Positions 18,023-26,965 are shown, counted from the stretch's first letter. The stretch: DNA of 64,000 nt from Fortiea contorta PCC 7126 (GCF_000332295.1 NZ_KB235930.1:4739895-4803894), one strand, 5' to 3'. Program-made: numbers and translations. Notes: generated from the sequence alone by a model not told the origin.

Positions 18023-19090
18023 CTATGCAAACACTGGTGTCAGAGACTGAACTTGCAGATGCTCGCGAATTTGAGATTTGTTTTTGTCGTTGACTTGCAG
18101 ATAGTCATTCTCCAAGAACCATTCAATAGCGTTAATTGCAGCTTGTTTAACACTGCTTTTAGGTTCAAACCCCAACTCATTTTTAGCTTTGCTGGTGTCG
18201 AGGTAATAGTAAAGGCTGGAGAACTTGACCATCGGTGCGGTATAAAGCGGATGTTGGTTGGTGATGTGGTCAGAAATAAATTCCAGAATTTGAGCTAGTT
18301 TTACAGCGCCTGCCTGAGGTAGTTTCAGTTTGGGGGCTGGAACTCCAGAAATTGCTTCTAAAGCCGAGAACAAATCGACGACAGAAAGATTTTCATGTCC
18401 TAAAATATAGCGATCGCCTACTTTCCCTTTCTTAGCTGCTAGGATGTGACCATAAGCAACGTCATCAACATCGATAAAGTTAGCACCGCCATCAATGTAA
18501 CCTGGTATCCGACGGGCGAGAAAGTCTAAAATCAGCTTGCCAACAGGATTTGGCTTGATATCTCTTGCACCTAACGGTGCAGAAGGCATCACAACAACAA
18601 TCGGTAGTCCTTGCGCTGCGAATCGATAAGCTTCAAACTCGGCAGAATATTTTGATTGCTCGTACTCCATCGACATATCCCACAAATTGAAATTGTGATT
18701 CTCTGTGGTGGGGGTGTCCTTTCCGTAACTACCAATTGTCGAGATGGTGCTAGTGTAAATTACTTTCTCTACATCCTGTTTCAATGCAGCAGAAAAAACA
18801 TTTTTTGATCCCTCAACATTAACCCAGTCAAACAGGTGGCGGTCTTTACGAGGAACCCAAAAAGCTACCATTGCAGCACCGTGATAAACAGAATTGCAGC
18901 CCTGCACTGCTCGTGCTACTGAATCATAATCGGTAATATCCCCGTAGGCAATTTCAACATCCAGTTTCTCCAAATTTCTCAGATCCGAACCCTTTCTAAC
19001 TAACGCTTTGACTTGTTGACCATCTTCTTGAAGTTGACGAACAATCGCAGAGCCTACAAAGCCTGTAGCACCAGTGACTAAAGCTTTCAT
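18023..19090 (-). CDS. NAD(P)-dependent SDR, HpnA/dihydroflavonol-reductase-like
   Basis: 355 residues. N-terminal nucleotide-binding motif GATGFVGSAIV, the extended-SDR YxxxK (YEQSK), and TSTIS before it with the catalytic Ser/Thr. Overall it resembles HpnA and 3-beta-hydroxysteroid dehydrogenase/isomerase-type proteins of cyanobacteria. Expected reaction is oxidation or reduction of a hydroxyl/ketone on a hydrophobic substrate. It follows the nitric oxide synthase gene by 48 bp in the same operon. Confidence 0.8.
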   Translation of the reverse strand: MKALVTGATGFVGSAIVRQLQEDGQQVKALVRKGSDLRNLEKLDVEIAYGDITDYDSVARAVQGCNSVYHGAAMVAFWVPRKDRHLFDWVNVEGSKNVFSAALKQDVEKVIYTSTISTIGSYGKDTPTTENHNFNLWDMSMEYEQSKYSAEFEAYRFAAQGLPIVVVMPSAPLGARDIKPNPVGKLILDFLARRIPGYIDGGANFIDVDDVAYGHILAAKKGKVGDRYILGHENLSVVDLFSALEAISGVPAPKLKLPQAGAVKLAQILEFISDHITNQHPLYTAPMVKFSSLYYYLDTSKAKNELGFEPKSSVKQAAINAIEWFLENDYLQVNDKNKSQIREHLQVQSLTPVFA

Positions 19091-19138
19091 GATTTATTCC
19101 TCCAATTATTGAGTTAGAAAAGTAAAAAACTATTGTTC

Positions 19139-20308
19139 TTAGTGACCGAAAGGACAGCCTGACTTTTTGCCAGATACAAACTGTCGCCAGGGATCTGGCT
19201 GCGAAAAGAAGTTGGGCTTTAGCTCAACATTTTCATAGTTGCGGTGGAAAACTGGAGTCGTCGATCCGGATATGGGAGGTACAATCCATGCCCAGTCGGC
19301 GTAGGTAGTTCTTCCCGCAAGTGCTTCGCTCTTTTCAAATTGCACAAAGCGACGAGTTTCACTGTGATGGTCAACCATAGTCACGCCAGCACGTCGGAAC
19401 GAGTATAGAACCGCAACATTTAATTCAACTATGGCGCGGTCTCGCCATAAGGTATGGTCGTAGCGAGTATCTAGACCCATTCGCTTGGCCACAATGGGCA
19501 ATAAGTTATAGCGGTTCTCGTCAGCAAAGTTACGAGCAGCTATTTCCGTACCCATGTACCAACCATTAAAGGGCGCGGCTGTGTACTGAACCCCGCCAAT
19601 CTCCAACATCATGTTGCAAATTGCTGGTAACGCGTGCCATTTGAGACCAAGTTCTGCAAACCAAGAGTAGTCAGGATGCTGGATTGGCACTTCTAGCACT
19701 GCATCATGAGGTAACTCAAACAGCTTTGGACGCTGATTTGGCATTTGAATCACGATAGGCAGGATGTCAAAGGGAGTACCTTGGCCTCCTTTCCAGCCCA
19801 TTCGTTGCACAAGCTCTGTAAACTCGACATACCTTGGGTCACCCACAACCGAACCATCCGTTTGCCGATACCCTGCGTAGCGAACGATTTGCTCATTCCA
19901 AATGCGGATTCCAGCTTGGCCTGGTTCTTGCGGTGCAAAGATAGTAGCAAGGGATTTGATGCGACCGCCGTTAGTGGATAACCGCAGATGCTCAACCATA
20001 GCCTCGAATACTTCTTCGGCTTGATTCAAGCTGCGGCGATCGCGAACTTCTAGTGAGTTCCAGTAGCTACGTCCCACACATCTGGTGCTATTGCGCCATG
20101 CCAATTTGGCTCCGTAAGCTAGTTCATCAAAGCTTTGCCAATAAGTTCCAGTTTGTTCTACCTCGCTTTCTATTTCCGCAAATCGATTTAAGTAGGATTC
20201 CTGAATTACTTGTTCTTCCTGCAACAATGCCAGAAATGCTTTGGCATCAGATAAAATGGTGTTATATGTATTCAAACCGTGTTGCAAGGCTAGGTTGTTG
20301 ATTAGCAT
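19139..20308 (-). CDS. nos: Nitric oxide synthase oxygenase (stand-alone)
   Basis: 389 residues covering the NOS oxygenase domain only. The proximal heme Cys is Cys77 in WRNSTRCVGRSYW. The arginine-binding Glu is Glu255 in NGWYMGTEIAARNF. Other conserved blocks are present: RYAGYRQTDGSVVGDP, GGVQYTAAPFNGWY, TMVDHHSE and ADWAWIVPPISGS for pterin and dimer contacts. No flavodoxin/FAD reductase is fused, as in Bacillus enzymes, so it must borrow a cellular reductase. It would convert arginine through N-hydroxyarginine to citrulline and NO. It begins 6 bp after the upstream reductase stop codon and is embedded in the biosynthetic operon, so NO or N-hydroxyarginine may serve as a building step rather than as a signal (inference; thaxtomin biosynthesis is the known precedent for a biosynthetic NOS). 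Confidence 0.93.
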   Translation of the reverse strand: MLINNLALQHGLNTYNTILSDAKAFLALLQEEQVIQESYLNRFAEIESEVEQTGTYWQSFDELAYGAKLAWRNSTRCVGRSYWNSLEVRDRRSLNQAEEVFEAMVEHLRLSTNGGRIKSLATIFAPQEPGQAGIRIWNEQIVRYAGYRQTDGSVVGDPRYVEFTELVQRMGWKGGQGTPFDILPIVIQMPNQRPKLFELPHDAVLEVPIQHPDYSWFAELGLKWHALPAICNMMLEIGGVQYTAAPFNGWYMGTEIAARNFADENRYNLLPIVAKRMGLDTRYDHTLWRDRAIVELNVAVLYSFRRAGVTMVDHHSETRRFVQFEKSEALAGRTTYADWAWIVPPISGSTTPVFHRNYENVELKPNFFSQPDPWRQFVSGKKSGCPFGH

Positions 20309-20314
20309 ACTATG

Positions 20315-21385
20315 TCAACATTCACATTTAGCAAGTTGGGCACGGTCTTTCTTAGCTTTTTTACCAGAGCAGACTTTTGTTTCATTAGCCCAGTATTCAA
20401 GGCTATGGGTTAAAGCCGTTTCCAAATTGGGCAGTGGTGCTATACCAAAACCAGTTTCTATTTCTGGTAATGACGTGGGGAAAGGTTCCTCATTACATAA
20501 GTAGGGTGCGACTTGAGCAAACCAGTCAAAACCTTTTTTGACGGATTTTGGTAATTCTGACATAAAGGCAGGACGGATCAGACGATCTACAATGTCAGGG
20601 CTGACCATGCGTGGTATGTTAATCTCTATACCTTGAGTTTTGCCAAATTCTGCAATTAAATCTGCTATCTGGCGTACTGTCAAAGCTTTATTTCCAGAGG
20701 TGATCCAATATTCGCCTGCTACGCCATCATGCTCAATTATTGCTGCAATGGCGTTAGCAACAACGTCTTGAGGAATAAAATCTATATATGCGTGCGGTAG
20801 CATGGGCAGGATGGGCAAAAAACCTCTAAAAAGCGAACTTATGATGTTATAAATGCCCTGAAAACGTGCAATCTCACCTGATGTAGAATCGCCAATCACA
20901 ATGGAGGGACGAATAATTGCGTGGGGCAGTCCACTGTCTCTAACTAACCGTTCTCCTTCTCGTTTCGAGATAGTGTATGTATGCTCTGAAGGCGCATCTT
21001 TACGTTGGTGAGGACGGATAAAAGCTGTGCTGATATAGTAAAAGGGAACTTGTGCGATCGCTGCCAATTCCAGCATATTTTCCAAGCCGCGTACATTTGT
21101 GCTACGAATTAATTCATCTGATTCACCAAAGTCAGTTACCGCAGCTGAATGGACAATACAATCAATGCACTTTGCTATATCTTTTAGCTGTGTCTGACTA
21201 AGACCAAGCTGAGGCAATGAAATGTCACAAGGAATGGTAGTGACACCTGAATTCGTGATTGGCTTCCTGTAGGTTAGACAAATAATCGAATGTGCATTCA
21301 TTCGATCTAATAAAGCTTGACCAACTACTCCTGATGCACCAGTGAGCAGGATTGTTTTCTTGTGAGAAAACGGATTAATATACAC
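20315..21385 (-). CDS. SDR-family thioester/acyl reductase-like protein
   Basis: 356 residues. N-terminal TGASGVVGQALLDR binds NAD(P), YTISK carries the catalytic Tyr/Lys, and the middle matches the NAD_binding_4/thioester-reductase style (AVTDFGESDELIRSTNVRG). Such proteins reduce acyl thioesters to aldehydes or act on sugar nucleotides. The C-terminal tail is lysine/cysteine rich (KVCSGKKAKKDRAQLAKCEC), unusual for the family. It is the first large enzyme gene of the operon and is tightly coupled to nos. Confidence 0.75.
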   Translation of the reverse strand: MYINPFSHKKTILLTGASGVVGQALLDRMNAHSIICLTYRKPITNSGVTTIPCDISLPQLGLSQTQLKDIAKCIDCIVHSAAVTDFGESDELIRSTNVRGLENMLELAAIAQVPFYYISTAFIRPHQRKDAPSEHTYTISKREGERLVRDSGLPHAIIRPSIVIGDSTSGEIARFQGIYNIISSLFRGFLPILPMLPHAYIDFIPQDVVANAIAAIIEHDGVAGEYWITSGNKALTVRQIADLIAEFGKTQGIEINIPRMVSPDIVDRLIRPAFMSELPKSVKKGFDWFAQVAPYLCNEEPFPTSLPEIETGFGIAPLPNLETALTHSLEYWANETKVCSGKKAKKDRAQLAKCEC

Positions 21386-21462
21386 TATTTTTACCTCTTG
21401 AATACAAGTGAATAATGGAGTTAACTGTTGCTCAGTAAATGGTTAAAAACACTAAAATATAG

Positions 21463-21651
21463 CTATTGTTGCAAGTATTTGACTACTTGTTTTTCTTGGT
21501 TTAAATTCACTGGTAAAGCAGGATGATGATTTGATAAGGATAGATTCTGGTTGATATCCTGCATCTGCTGCAACAGAAAATCTACTTCAGTCTCAAGCTG
21601 GCAAAACTTTAATTGTTGCTCCAATGGATATAAAAATCGTTTTGGCTCCAT
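21463..21651 (-). CDS. Small coiled-coil hypothetical protein
   Basis: 62 residues, MEPKRFLYPLEQQLKFCQLE at the start, a heptad-like Leu/Gln region, and a polar tail. No rbs is evident. An overlapping frame opens with a GTG at about 21720 and would encode a different 43-residue peptide. It precedes the reductase gene by about 78 bp and could be the first gene of the operon. I do not recognise a family. Confidence 0.4.
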   Translation of the reverse strand: MEPKRFLYPLEQQLKFCQLETEVDFLLQQMQDINQNLSLSNHHPALPVNLNQEKQVVKYLQQ

Positions 21652-21966
21652 AAATGTGAAATAACAAGAATATGAAGAAGATTTTTTTGTTTTTTGTTAC
21701 TCCAAAAACGATTGCAGATATTTTTGATTTCATCTTGTTTCACTTGCACCCATCCTTTAAGATTTTTTGTTAATTCTCTACAGTACTTATCGGTGGTATT
21801 TCGGAAAAATACAGAGAATTTTTGCTCGCCTCCCTTGTTTAATTTTTTTTTATAAGAGAAATTGTTAACTTCTAGTTATTTATACGGCTCATTCCAAGAA
21901 ATTATGCAAGCAGCTATAAGTTTTTACAAAAATTCATTTTGAAGTCAAAAAAACTTTTACGCAGCA

Positions 21967-22057
21967 ATTTCATCCTGATTTCATCTTGATGTGATATAAT
22001 AGTATTATATGCTATGTTTAAAGTAAAAGTTGGCAAATTATTTCATCTTAATTTCAT
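21967..22057 (+). promoter_or_regulatory. Two TTCAT direct-repeat promoters
   Basis: ATTTCATCCTGATTTCAT at 21967-21984 is followed after 12 bp by TATAAT, and ATTTCATCTTAATTTCAT at 22040-22057 after about 18 bp by TATAAG. Both fit OmpR/PhoB-type activation with the repeat in the -35 region. They read rightwards towards the FtsH remnant (22120) and the lipoprotein gene (22509). Confidence 0.6.
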
Positions 22058-22119
22058 TTCTGTGTGAGAACTTGGTTATAAGGTTCTCTCTTTAGCTGTG
22101 GACGACAAACACAACATAT

Positions 22120-22446
22120 ATGTATGCAGTAACGATGGCTAATTTTAATGAAGCGATTGAACGAATGAGTACGGGTTTGCGGCAAAAGTCCTATTTTCTC
22201 AACGAGATAGAGGAAAGAACCGTTGTTTACTATGAAGGAGGTCACGCCATTGTAGGAGCCTTAAGTCCTGGGGCTGGCAAAATGGAGAAAACTTCTATTG
22301 TTCCTTGTGGCATAAGAGCTTTGGGTTACACCTTGCAACTATCAGAAGAAAACTACTTCCTGATAGCAGAAGATGAAATTTGTACTCGAATTGCCACGCT
22401 GCTTGTGGGAAATTTTGCTGAGAAGGCTTTTATAAGATTTCTATAG
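22120..22446 (+). pseudogene. FtsH-like M41 peptidase fragment, active site lost
   Basis: The frame matches the start of the FtsH peptidase domain (consensus TVAYHEAGHALVGAL): here it reads TVVYYEGGHAIVGAL, then PGAGKMEKTSIVPCG and ALGYTLQLSEENYF. The first His of the zinc motif HExxH is Tyr, so it could not bind zinc normally. The AAA domain is missing upstream and the frame ends early at 22446, leaving 108 residues. It is a decayed fragment or a catalytically dead mini-protein. It sits just downstream of two strong-looking TTCAT promoters, so it could still be transcribed. Confidence 0.6.
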
Positions 22447-22508
22447 GATCTGTGAAATATTTTGGTTCTGGTGTTTTTTCCCACTTACAGTTACTAATTC
22501 GAGAAAAA

Positions 22509-23447
22509 ATGAAGGATTTTTTGACTGCACTTGTTATCACTTCAACTGTTGTTCTCACTCAAGGTTGCGCCTCACAAGTGAAATCTGGTGAAACACCAGA
22601 CTCTAATGCTACCACCGTGAGTAATGCAAATTCCCGTGCGAGTCACAATATGAGTAATTCTCAAACACCAAAAGCTGAGAAAAATTCTCATGGCGGTCAC
22701 AATATTGAGAACTCTCAGGATGAGCATTCTGGTCATTCCAAGTTAGAATCAGCCAACGCAATTGCAAAGCTCATCCTCACCGCTAAAATTACTCCTAAAA
22801 TACCTGTACCTTTAGCGATTGATGTAACAGACAAAGAAGGTAAAAAAATTGCTAATTTTGATCAATTTCAGGAAAAGCTAATGCATCTAATTGTTGTTAG
22901 TGATGACCTTCAATCATTTAATCATATTCATCCCATATATAAAGGAAATGGACGCTTTGAAGTTGAAGCTAATTTTCCCCATTCAGGCAGCTACAGCCTT
23001 TTCAGCGATTACAAAGTAGCAGGAAAAGCAGAACAAGTTTCGGTGTTAAAAGCAGAAGTTCCAGGTAACAGTCCAACTGCACCCAAGATTGATTTAGCTA
23101 CTACAAAGACTTTTGGCAATACTAAAGCTAATCTCAAGTTATCTCAATCCACAATCAAAACTGGACAAGAAGTTCACTTAATTTTCAACTTACAAGATGC
23201 AGCTAGCAACCAACCGCTGAAAGATTTGAAACCTTATTTAGGAGAAAGAGGACATTTAGTCATCCTCAAACAGTCATTGCCGTTAACACAAGCAGACTAT
23301 ATTCATGCTCATGCGATGAAAAATACCCCAGATGCTGAGGTTCATTTTATAACTAGTTTTCCAAAACCAGGAAAATATAAAATGTGGGGACAATTTAATC
23401 GTAATGGCAAAATTGTCACTGCTGATTTCTGGGTAGATGTACAATAG
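22509..23447 (+). CDS. His-rich lipoprotein of metal-response type
   Basis: I choose the ATG at 22509 because it gives a proper lipoprotein signal (MKDFLTALVITSTVVLTQGC) with lipobox LTQGC. The 312-residue product has a His/Ser/Asn-rich linker (NSHGGHN, DEHSGHS), then a beta-rich domain with the repeated pattern HLIVVSDDLQSFNHIHPIY and YIHAHAMKNTPDAEVHF, both His-rich. This is typical of periplasmic proteins near copper/cobalt systems. Its last third is duplicated as a fragment at 26650-26895. Two TTCAT boxes precede it. Confidence 0.75.
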   Translation: MKDFLTALVITSTVVLTQGCASQVKSGETPDSNATTVSNANSRASHNMSNSQTPKAEKNSHGGHNIENSQDEHSGHSKLESANAIAKLILTAKITPKIPVPLAIDVTDKEGKKIANFDQFQEKLMHLIVVSDDLQSFNHIHPIYKGNGRFEVEANFPHSGSYSLFSDYKVAGKAEQVSVLKAEVPGNSPTAPKIDLATTKTFGNTKANLKLSQSTIKTGQEVHLIFNLQDAASNQPLKDLKPYLGERGHLVILKQSLPLTQADYIHAHAMKNTPDAEVHFITSFPKPGKYKMWGQFNRNGKIVTADFWVDVQ

Positions 23448-23551
23448 TCATTTCAAATTTCATCTTAATCGAGTAGATTATAAAATCTAAGCCTATCCCT
23501 AGATGTTTAATTCGTATCTCAGGCTTGATAATAGTGCTTCTCTAGTACTAT

Positions 23552-25004
23552 ATCCCTCTTCTGTAACTTTCCGGGTATTCTGAATAAAAGAATAAAAAAA
23601 GAAAACCTTGAAAGGTAAGTAGGGCAATGGATGTAGAATTACAAATCCTCAAGCATTTGCCAAGAGATGCTCACCCAACAGTTACCATCATAGATGAATA
23701 TTGTGCAGAGTATAAAGACCTGTTTAAAGAAGTAAGAAATTATGAGTGTTTCAAATATTTACATCTGGGAATAATGTCACCAATTAAAAGAAAATCGTTA
23801 CCAGAGATAGCGAAAGCCGTAAGTATAAACTCTGCACAGTCATTACATCATTTTTTAGCTAATTCAGATTGGTCAGTAGAGGAATTAAAACAACGAAGAT
23901 TAAATCGACTAAAAACAGCATTAGATGGCAATGCGATTACAGTAGTAATAGATGAAACAGGAGACAGGAAAAAAGGAAAGAAGACTGATTATGTAGCTAG
24001 GCAATATTTAGGGAGTGTCGGAAAAGTCGATAATGGAATAGTTTCAGTGAATGCTTATGGACTTTACTCTAATATAACTTTTCCTTTAAGTGTAAAAATA
24101 TTCAAACCAAAAGGGACGCTAAAATCAGGAGATAAATATAAAACTAAAATAGAATTAGCATCAGAAATTATTACGGAGCTAATTGAATCAGGCTTTAATA
24201 TTAAATTAGTACTAGCAGATAGTTTGTATGGTGAAAGTAGCGAATTTATTAGAAAACTAGCTGAATATCAACTAGATTATGTTGTAGCAATAAGAAGTAA
24301 TCATGGAGTCTGGTTGCCAGCAGGACAGAGCGTTAGGGCGAATAAATGGTGTAAATTTGAAAAAACATTTAGCAATCAGAAATCAGAAATTAGATACATT
24401 AGGGAAATAATTTATGGTAAAAAAAGAGCCATAACTTACTGGGAAATAACCACTGATCCAGAAACCATGCCAGAGAATTCAACTTCTTTCGTAATGACAA
24501 ATCTTCAAGGTAATCTCAAGAAAACTTTAGGAGATTTATATGGATTAAGAACCTGGGTAGAATATGGTTTTCGACAGTGTAAACAGGAACTAGGTTGGAC
24601 AAATTATCGGTTCACAAATTTTCAACATATTGAGAGATGGTGGGAAATGATTTTTTGTGTTTACACAATGATTAGTTTAAATTCTTCCGCCTTGTTAGGC
24701 TTAAATCTATCTCGTAAAATTGAACCTGAGTTACAAGAAAATAGTGATGCTAATTTTTCTAATCATCAACAATGGAACCATGAATCCGGATGGAAAAATA
24801 CTTTAAATAATCTACGTCTCATTGCCCAACCACTCTTACTATTTTGGTTGATTTATCCCTGGATACATATTTTCCCTAATTCTCATTTATTGCTGGGATT
24901 CAATCAATTAATTAGTGCAATGAATCAATTTAAACCCTATTATGCTTCTGGATAATTTCGCTTAGTTACTACTTGCTCATTCCGGAAAGTGACAGAAGAG
25001 GGAT
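23552..25004 (+). mobile_element. IS701-like insertion sequence, copy A (intact)
   Basis: 1453 bp bounded by inverted ends ATCCCTCTTCTGTAACTTTC and the reverse complement of ATCCCTCTTCTGTCACTTTC. It contains one transposase gene. A second copy in the same orientation lies at 39981-41432 and differs by a one-base deletion and few substitutions. I could not find a convincing target duplication on either copy. Confidence 0.85.
23627..24955 (+). CDS. IS701-family DDE transposase
   Basis: 442 residues. The first catalytic Asp lies in VVIDETGDRKKGKKTDYVA, a signature of IS701-type transposases, the second in LVLADSLYGES, and the Glu region is WVEYGFRQCKQELGWTNYRF. The full length and intact frame suggest an active enzyme. 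IS701 was first known from cyanobacteria, which fits the host. Confidence 0.9.
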   Translation: MDVELQILKHLPRDAHPTVTIIDEYCAEYKDLFKEVRNYECFKYLHLGIMSPIKRKSLPEIAKAVSINSAQSLHHFLANSDWSVEELKQRRLNRLKTALDGNAITVVIDETGDRKKGKKTDYVARQYLGSVGKVDNGIVSVNAYGLYSNITFPLSVKIFKPKGTLKSGDKYKTKIELASEIITELIESGFNIKLVLADSLYGESSEFIRKLAEYQLDYVVAIRSNHGVWLPAGQSVRANKWCKFEKTFSNQKSEIRYIREIIYGKKRAITYWEITTDPETMPENSTSFVMTNLQGNLKKTLGDLYGLRTWVEYGFRQCKQELGWTNYRFTNFQHIERWWEMIFCVYTMISLNSSALLGLNLSRKIEPELQENSDANFSNHQQWNHESGWKNTLNNLRLIAQPLLLFWLIYPWIHIFPNSHLLLGFNQLISAMNQFKPYYASG

Positions 25005-25407
25005 ATGTCCCATCATTCAATAAAAATTCAAAAACATTAAAGCAATGCTAATACCTTGATGTTCGCACACGCTACTATGAAGCCGCTGTACTTGGGTATG
25101 TGTTTCGGATTGCATTTAGAGCGACCGCCTGAAATACGGGAGCAACGCGATTTGGTGAGATCGGGGAAAAAAGGTGCGATGCCTGCGGCGGGCTGCGCCT
25201 ACGCTAAAAATTTAATTTAAGTACAATGTAATTTTACTTACAAAAAAAATTCCGCATCACAGGATAATTGATCTTGATGAGATGTCTCAAAAAGATTACT
25301 AGCAAGCTATTTGACAATTATTTAAAAAAATATTTGTAACAAGTCTTTGATACTTAGTATCAAGTATGGCAAAATTTTCTTCAGGTCGGAATTAAAGTAT
25401 AAAATAA
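25005..25407. other. Intergenic region with interspersed repeat
   Basis: No gene. It includes a GC-rich interspersed repeat (GCGATGCCTGCGGCGGGCTG, 25177-25196, continuing to about 25206), almost identical to one inside the kinase gene at 27013. The rest is AT-rich with stops in all frames. Confidence 0.6.
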
Positions 25408-25677
25408 TTAAGAACTTATAGGCTTGATGAACGAATTAAAGATAGAATCACAAAAATTATCCCAGCTTCCAGCTATCCATTGACAACGGAGATGTAACAT
25501 AATTTCTGCATTGTCTTTTAACCAAAATTTACTGTTACCTTTCATTCTTAAATTTACAACCTGGCGGATTAAACTTTCAACAGCACCACTACCAAGAGGG
25601 AGGTTTTTAGATGCAACTTCATTAGATTTTAAAAGCCTTCGTCGGTAAGCTTTTAAAATATAATTTCGTTCTCGCAC
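25408..25677 (-). pseudogene. Transposase C-terminal fragment, ISKra4-like
   Basis: 89 residues with LGSGAVESLIRQVVNLRMKG and NAEIMLHLRCQWIAGSWDNF, the C-terminal signature of ISKra4-type transposases. The N-terminal four fifths are missing; the frame stops at a long palindrome (25684-25759) that joins it to another broken transposase. Confidence 0.65.
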
Positions 25678-25683
25678 TAAGAT

Positions 25684-25759
25684 TTTACAAGAAAAGGGAA
25701 CTCTTAACTCTTAACAGAATGTTAAGAGTTAAGAGTTAAGAGTTCCCTTTTCTTGTAAA
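25684..25759. repeat. Large near-perfect hairpin at a transposon junction
   Basis: A 32-nt arm (25684-25715) and a 39-nt arm (25721-25759) are complementary except for one extra 7-bp unit, around a 5-nt loop AGAAT. The arms contain heptamer repeats (TTAAGAG/CTCTTAA: two on the left, three on the right). The right arm encodes the last codons of the truncated transposase beside it. Confidence 0.8.
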
Positions 25760-26493
25760 TTAGTTAATAAATACCAAGCGTCTTTTTCTTGCTTACCCCT
25801 GTACTTTCTTTTCCAGTAAACTCCTAAGTTAAACCGACCAAACCCACGTTTTTGAGTAACGTTGACGTTGGTGTAAAAGGAGCGGACACCAGGATAAATT
25901 TCCATGCTACTTAAAGGCTGAAATTTCTGTCTTTTTTGGCGAAAAGTAGTATCCTTTTTTTGACGGAGTACAAAACCTACATTCTGGTTTTGAAGCCACT
26001 GTGCCAGTTCTACACTGTGAAATTCCCTATCTCCGATAATTACTAATTTGTACTCTTTTAATAAGCGGATTACTGGACGTAATACTTTTTCTTGTTCAGT
26101 GAGGTTGGTACTACCATCTTTCTCTAACAAGCACCAATATATTGGCCACGCTCTTTTTTGGTAAATTATACTAATCATCAACACATTATTTTCCTGCCAC
26201 TGTGTTCTATCCATCGCAATGGTTAATTGTGACCCCAGTTTAAAATGTTGGTTAATTAGGGCTTCAATAATTGGAAACCACAACAATACTACACTTAAGG
26301 CATTTAGCGTTAAAAACCTTTGTATATGCCGTCTACGACTATTTTGTTGTATTGGTAATGGTAGTGTCGCTGCCAGTCTTTCTATCTTCACTTGTTTTTG
26401 ATTTTGTAGTAACCACACCAACATCTTTAGGGTGATTAACTGTGCTTTATTCAGGTACTTTTCTAAAAATTTTTGGTAGAATGATGCTAGCAT
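25729..26493 (-). pseudogene. IS4-family transposase, truncated
   Basis: The product begins MLASFYQKFLEKYLNKAQL and carries the first catalytic Asp (IAMDRTQWQ) and the second (IIGDREFHS), but ends at LTNLQEKGTLNS before the C-terminal YxxR/Glu helix that the intact relative at 53633-54781 has (KKRFDIEEMFRDFKTGG). The cut coincides with the palindrome at 25684-25759. It is a relative, not a close copy, of the 1271-bp element found twice in the window. Confidence 0.75.
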
Positions 26494-26649
26494 TATGATG
26501 AAGGTCTTAATCAAATTACGAGACCGTTCTTTTTTACCATTAAACTGTACCCTACAGATAGTCGCTTAATAACTGTACAGTTCATTCTCAATAAGCACAC
26601 AAATTTTTCCAGGGGTCTGTGCCTCCCAAACCTTTAGCTTGCAGGATTT

Positions 26650-26895
26650 AAAGGCGATTGTCGCCCCCTGAACTTGCAGCCATACTTAGGAGAAAAAGGA
26701 CATTTAGTTATCCTGCGACAGTCAACCTCATTAACAGCAGCAGATTACATTCATGCTCACGCGCTAAAAAATGCTCCTGCTGGACAGGTTCATTTTATGA
26801 CTAGCTTTCCTCAACCAGGAAAGTATAAGCTCTGGGGTCAGTTTAATCGCAATGGCAAAATCGTCACAGCTGATTTTTGGATCGATGCTGTTTAA
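26650..26895 (+). pseudogene. C-terminal duplicate of the His-rich lipoprotein
   Basis: The frame from about 26650 reads LQPYLGEKGHLVILRQS, YIHAHALKNAPAGQVHF and GQFNRNGKIVTADFW, nearly the same as the end of the lipoprotein at 22509-23447. The first two thirds and the signal peptide are absent. It lies just beyond the broken transposases, so it marks an old duplication or the far end of a rearrangement. Confidence 0.7.
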
Positions 26896-26965
26896 TTTAT
26901 ACCAAATAGAATGTAACAATACTATCTTTGGCAACTTCGTATTAGGTAAAAAATCTTATTTATAA

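Noticed and set aside
23454-23490. TTTCAAATTTCATC after the lipoprotein gene as another response-regulator box
   Set aside because: Only one good TTCAT half, and it precedes an IS end rather than a gene.
23540-25015. Target-site duplication of the IS701-like copies
   Set aside because: Flanks of both copies (CTAT/ATGT and GGCT/ATCG) do not match, so no duplication is claimed.
25005-25407. CRISPR-like or tRNA features in repeat-bearing spacers
   Set aside because: Repeats are single interspersed units with no regular spacers; no cloverleaf with TTC and acceptor arms was seen anywhere in the window.
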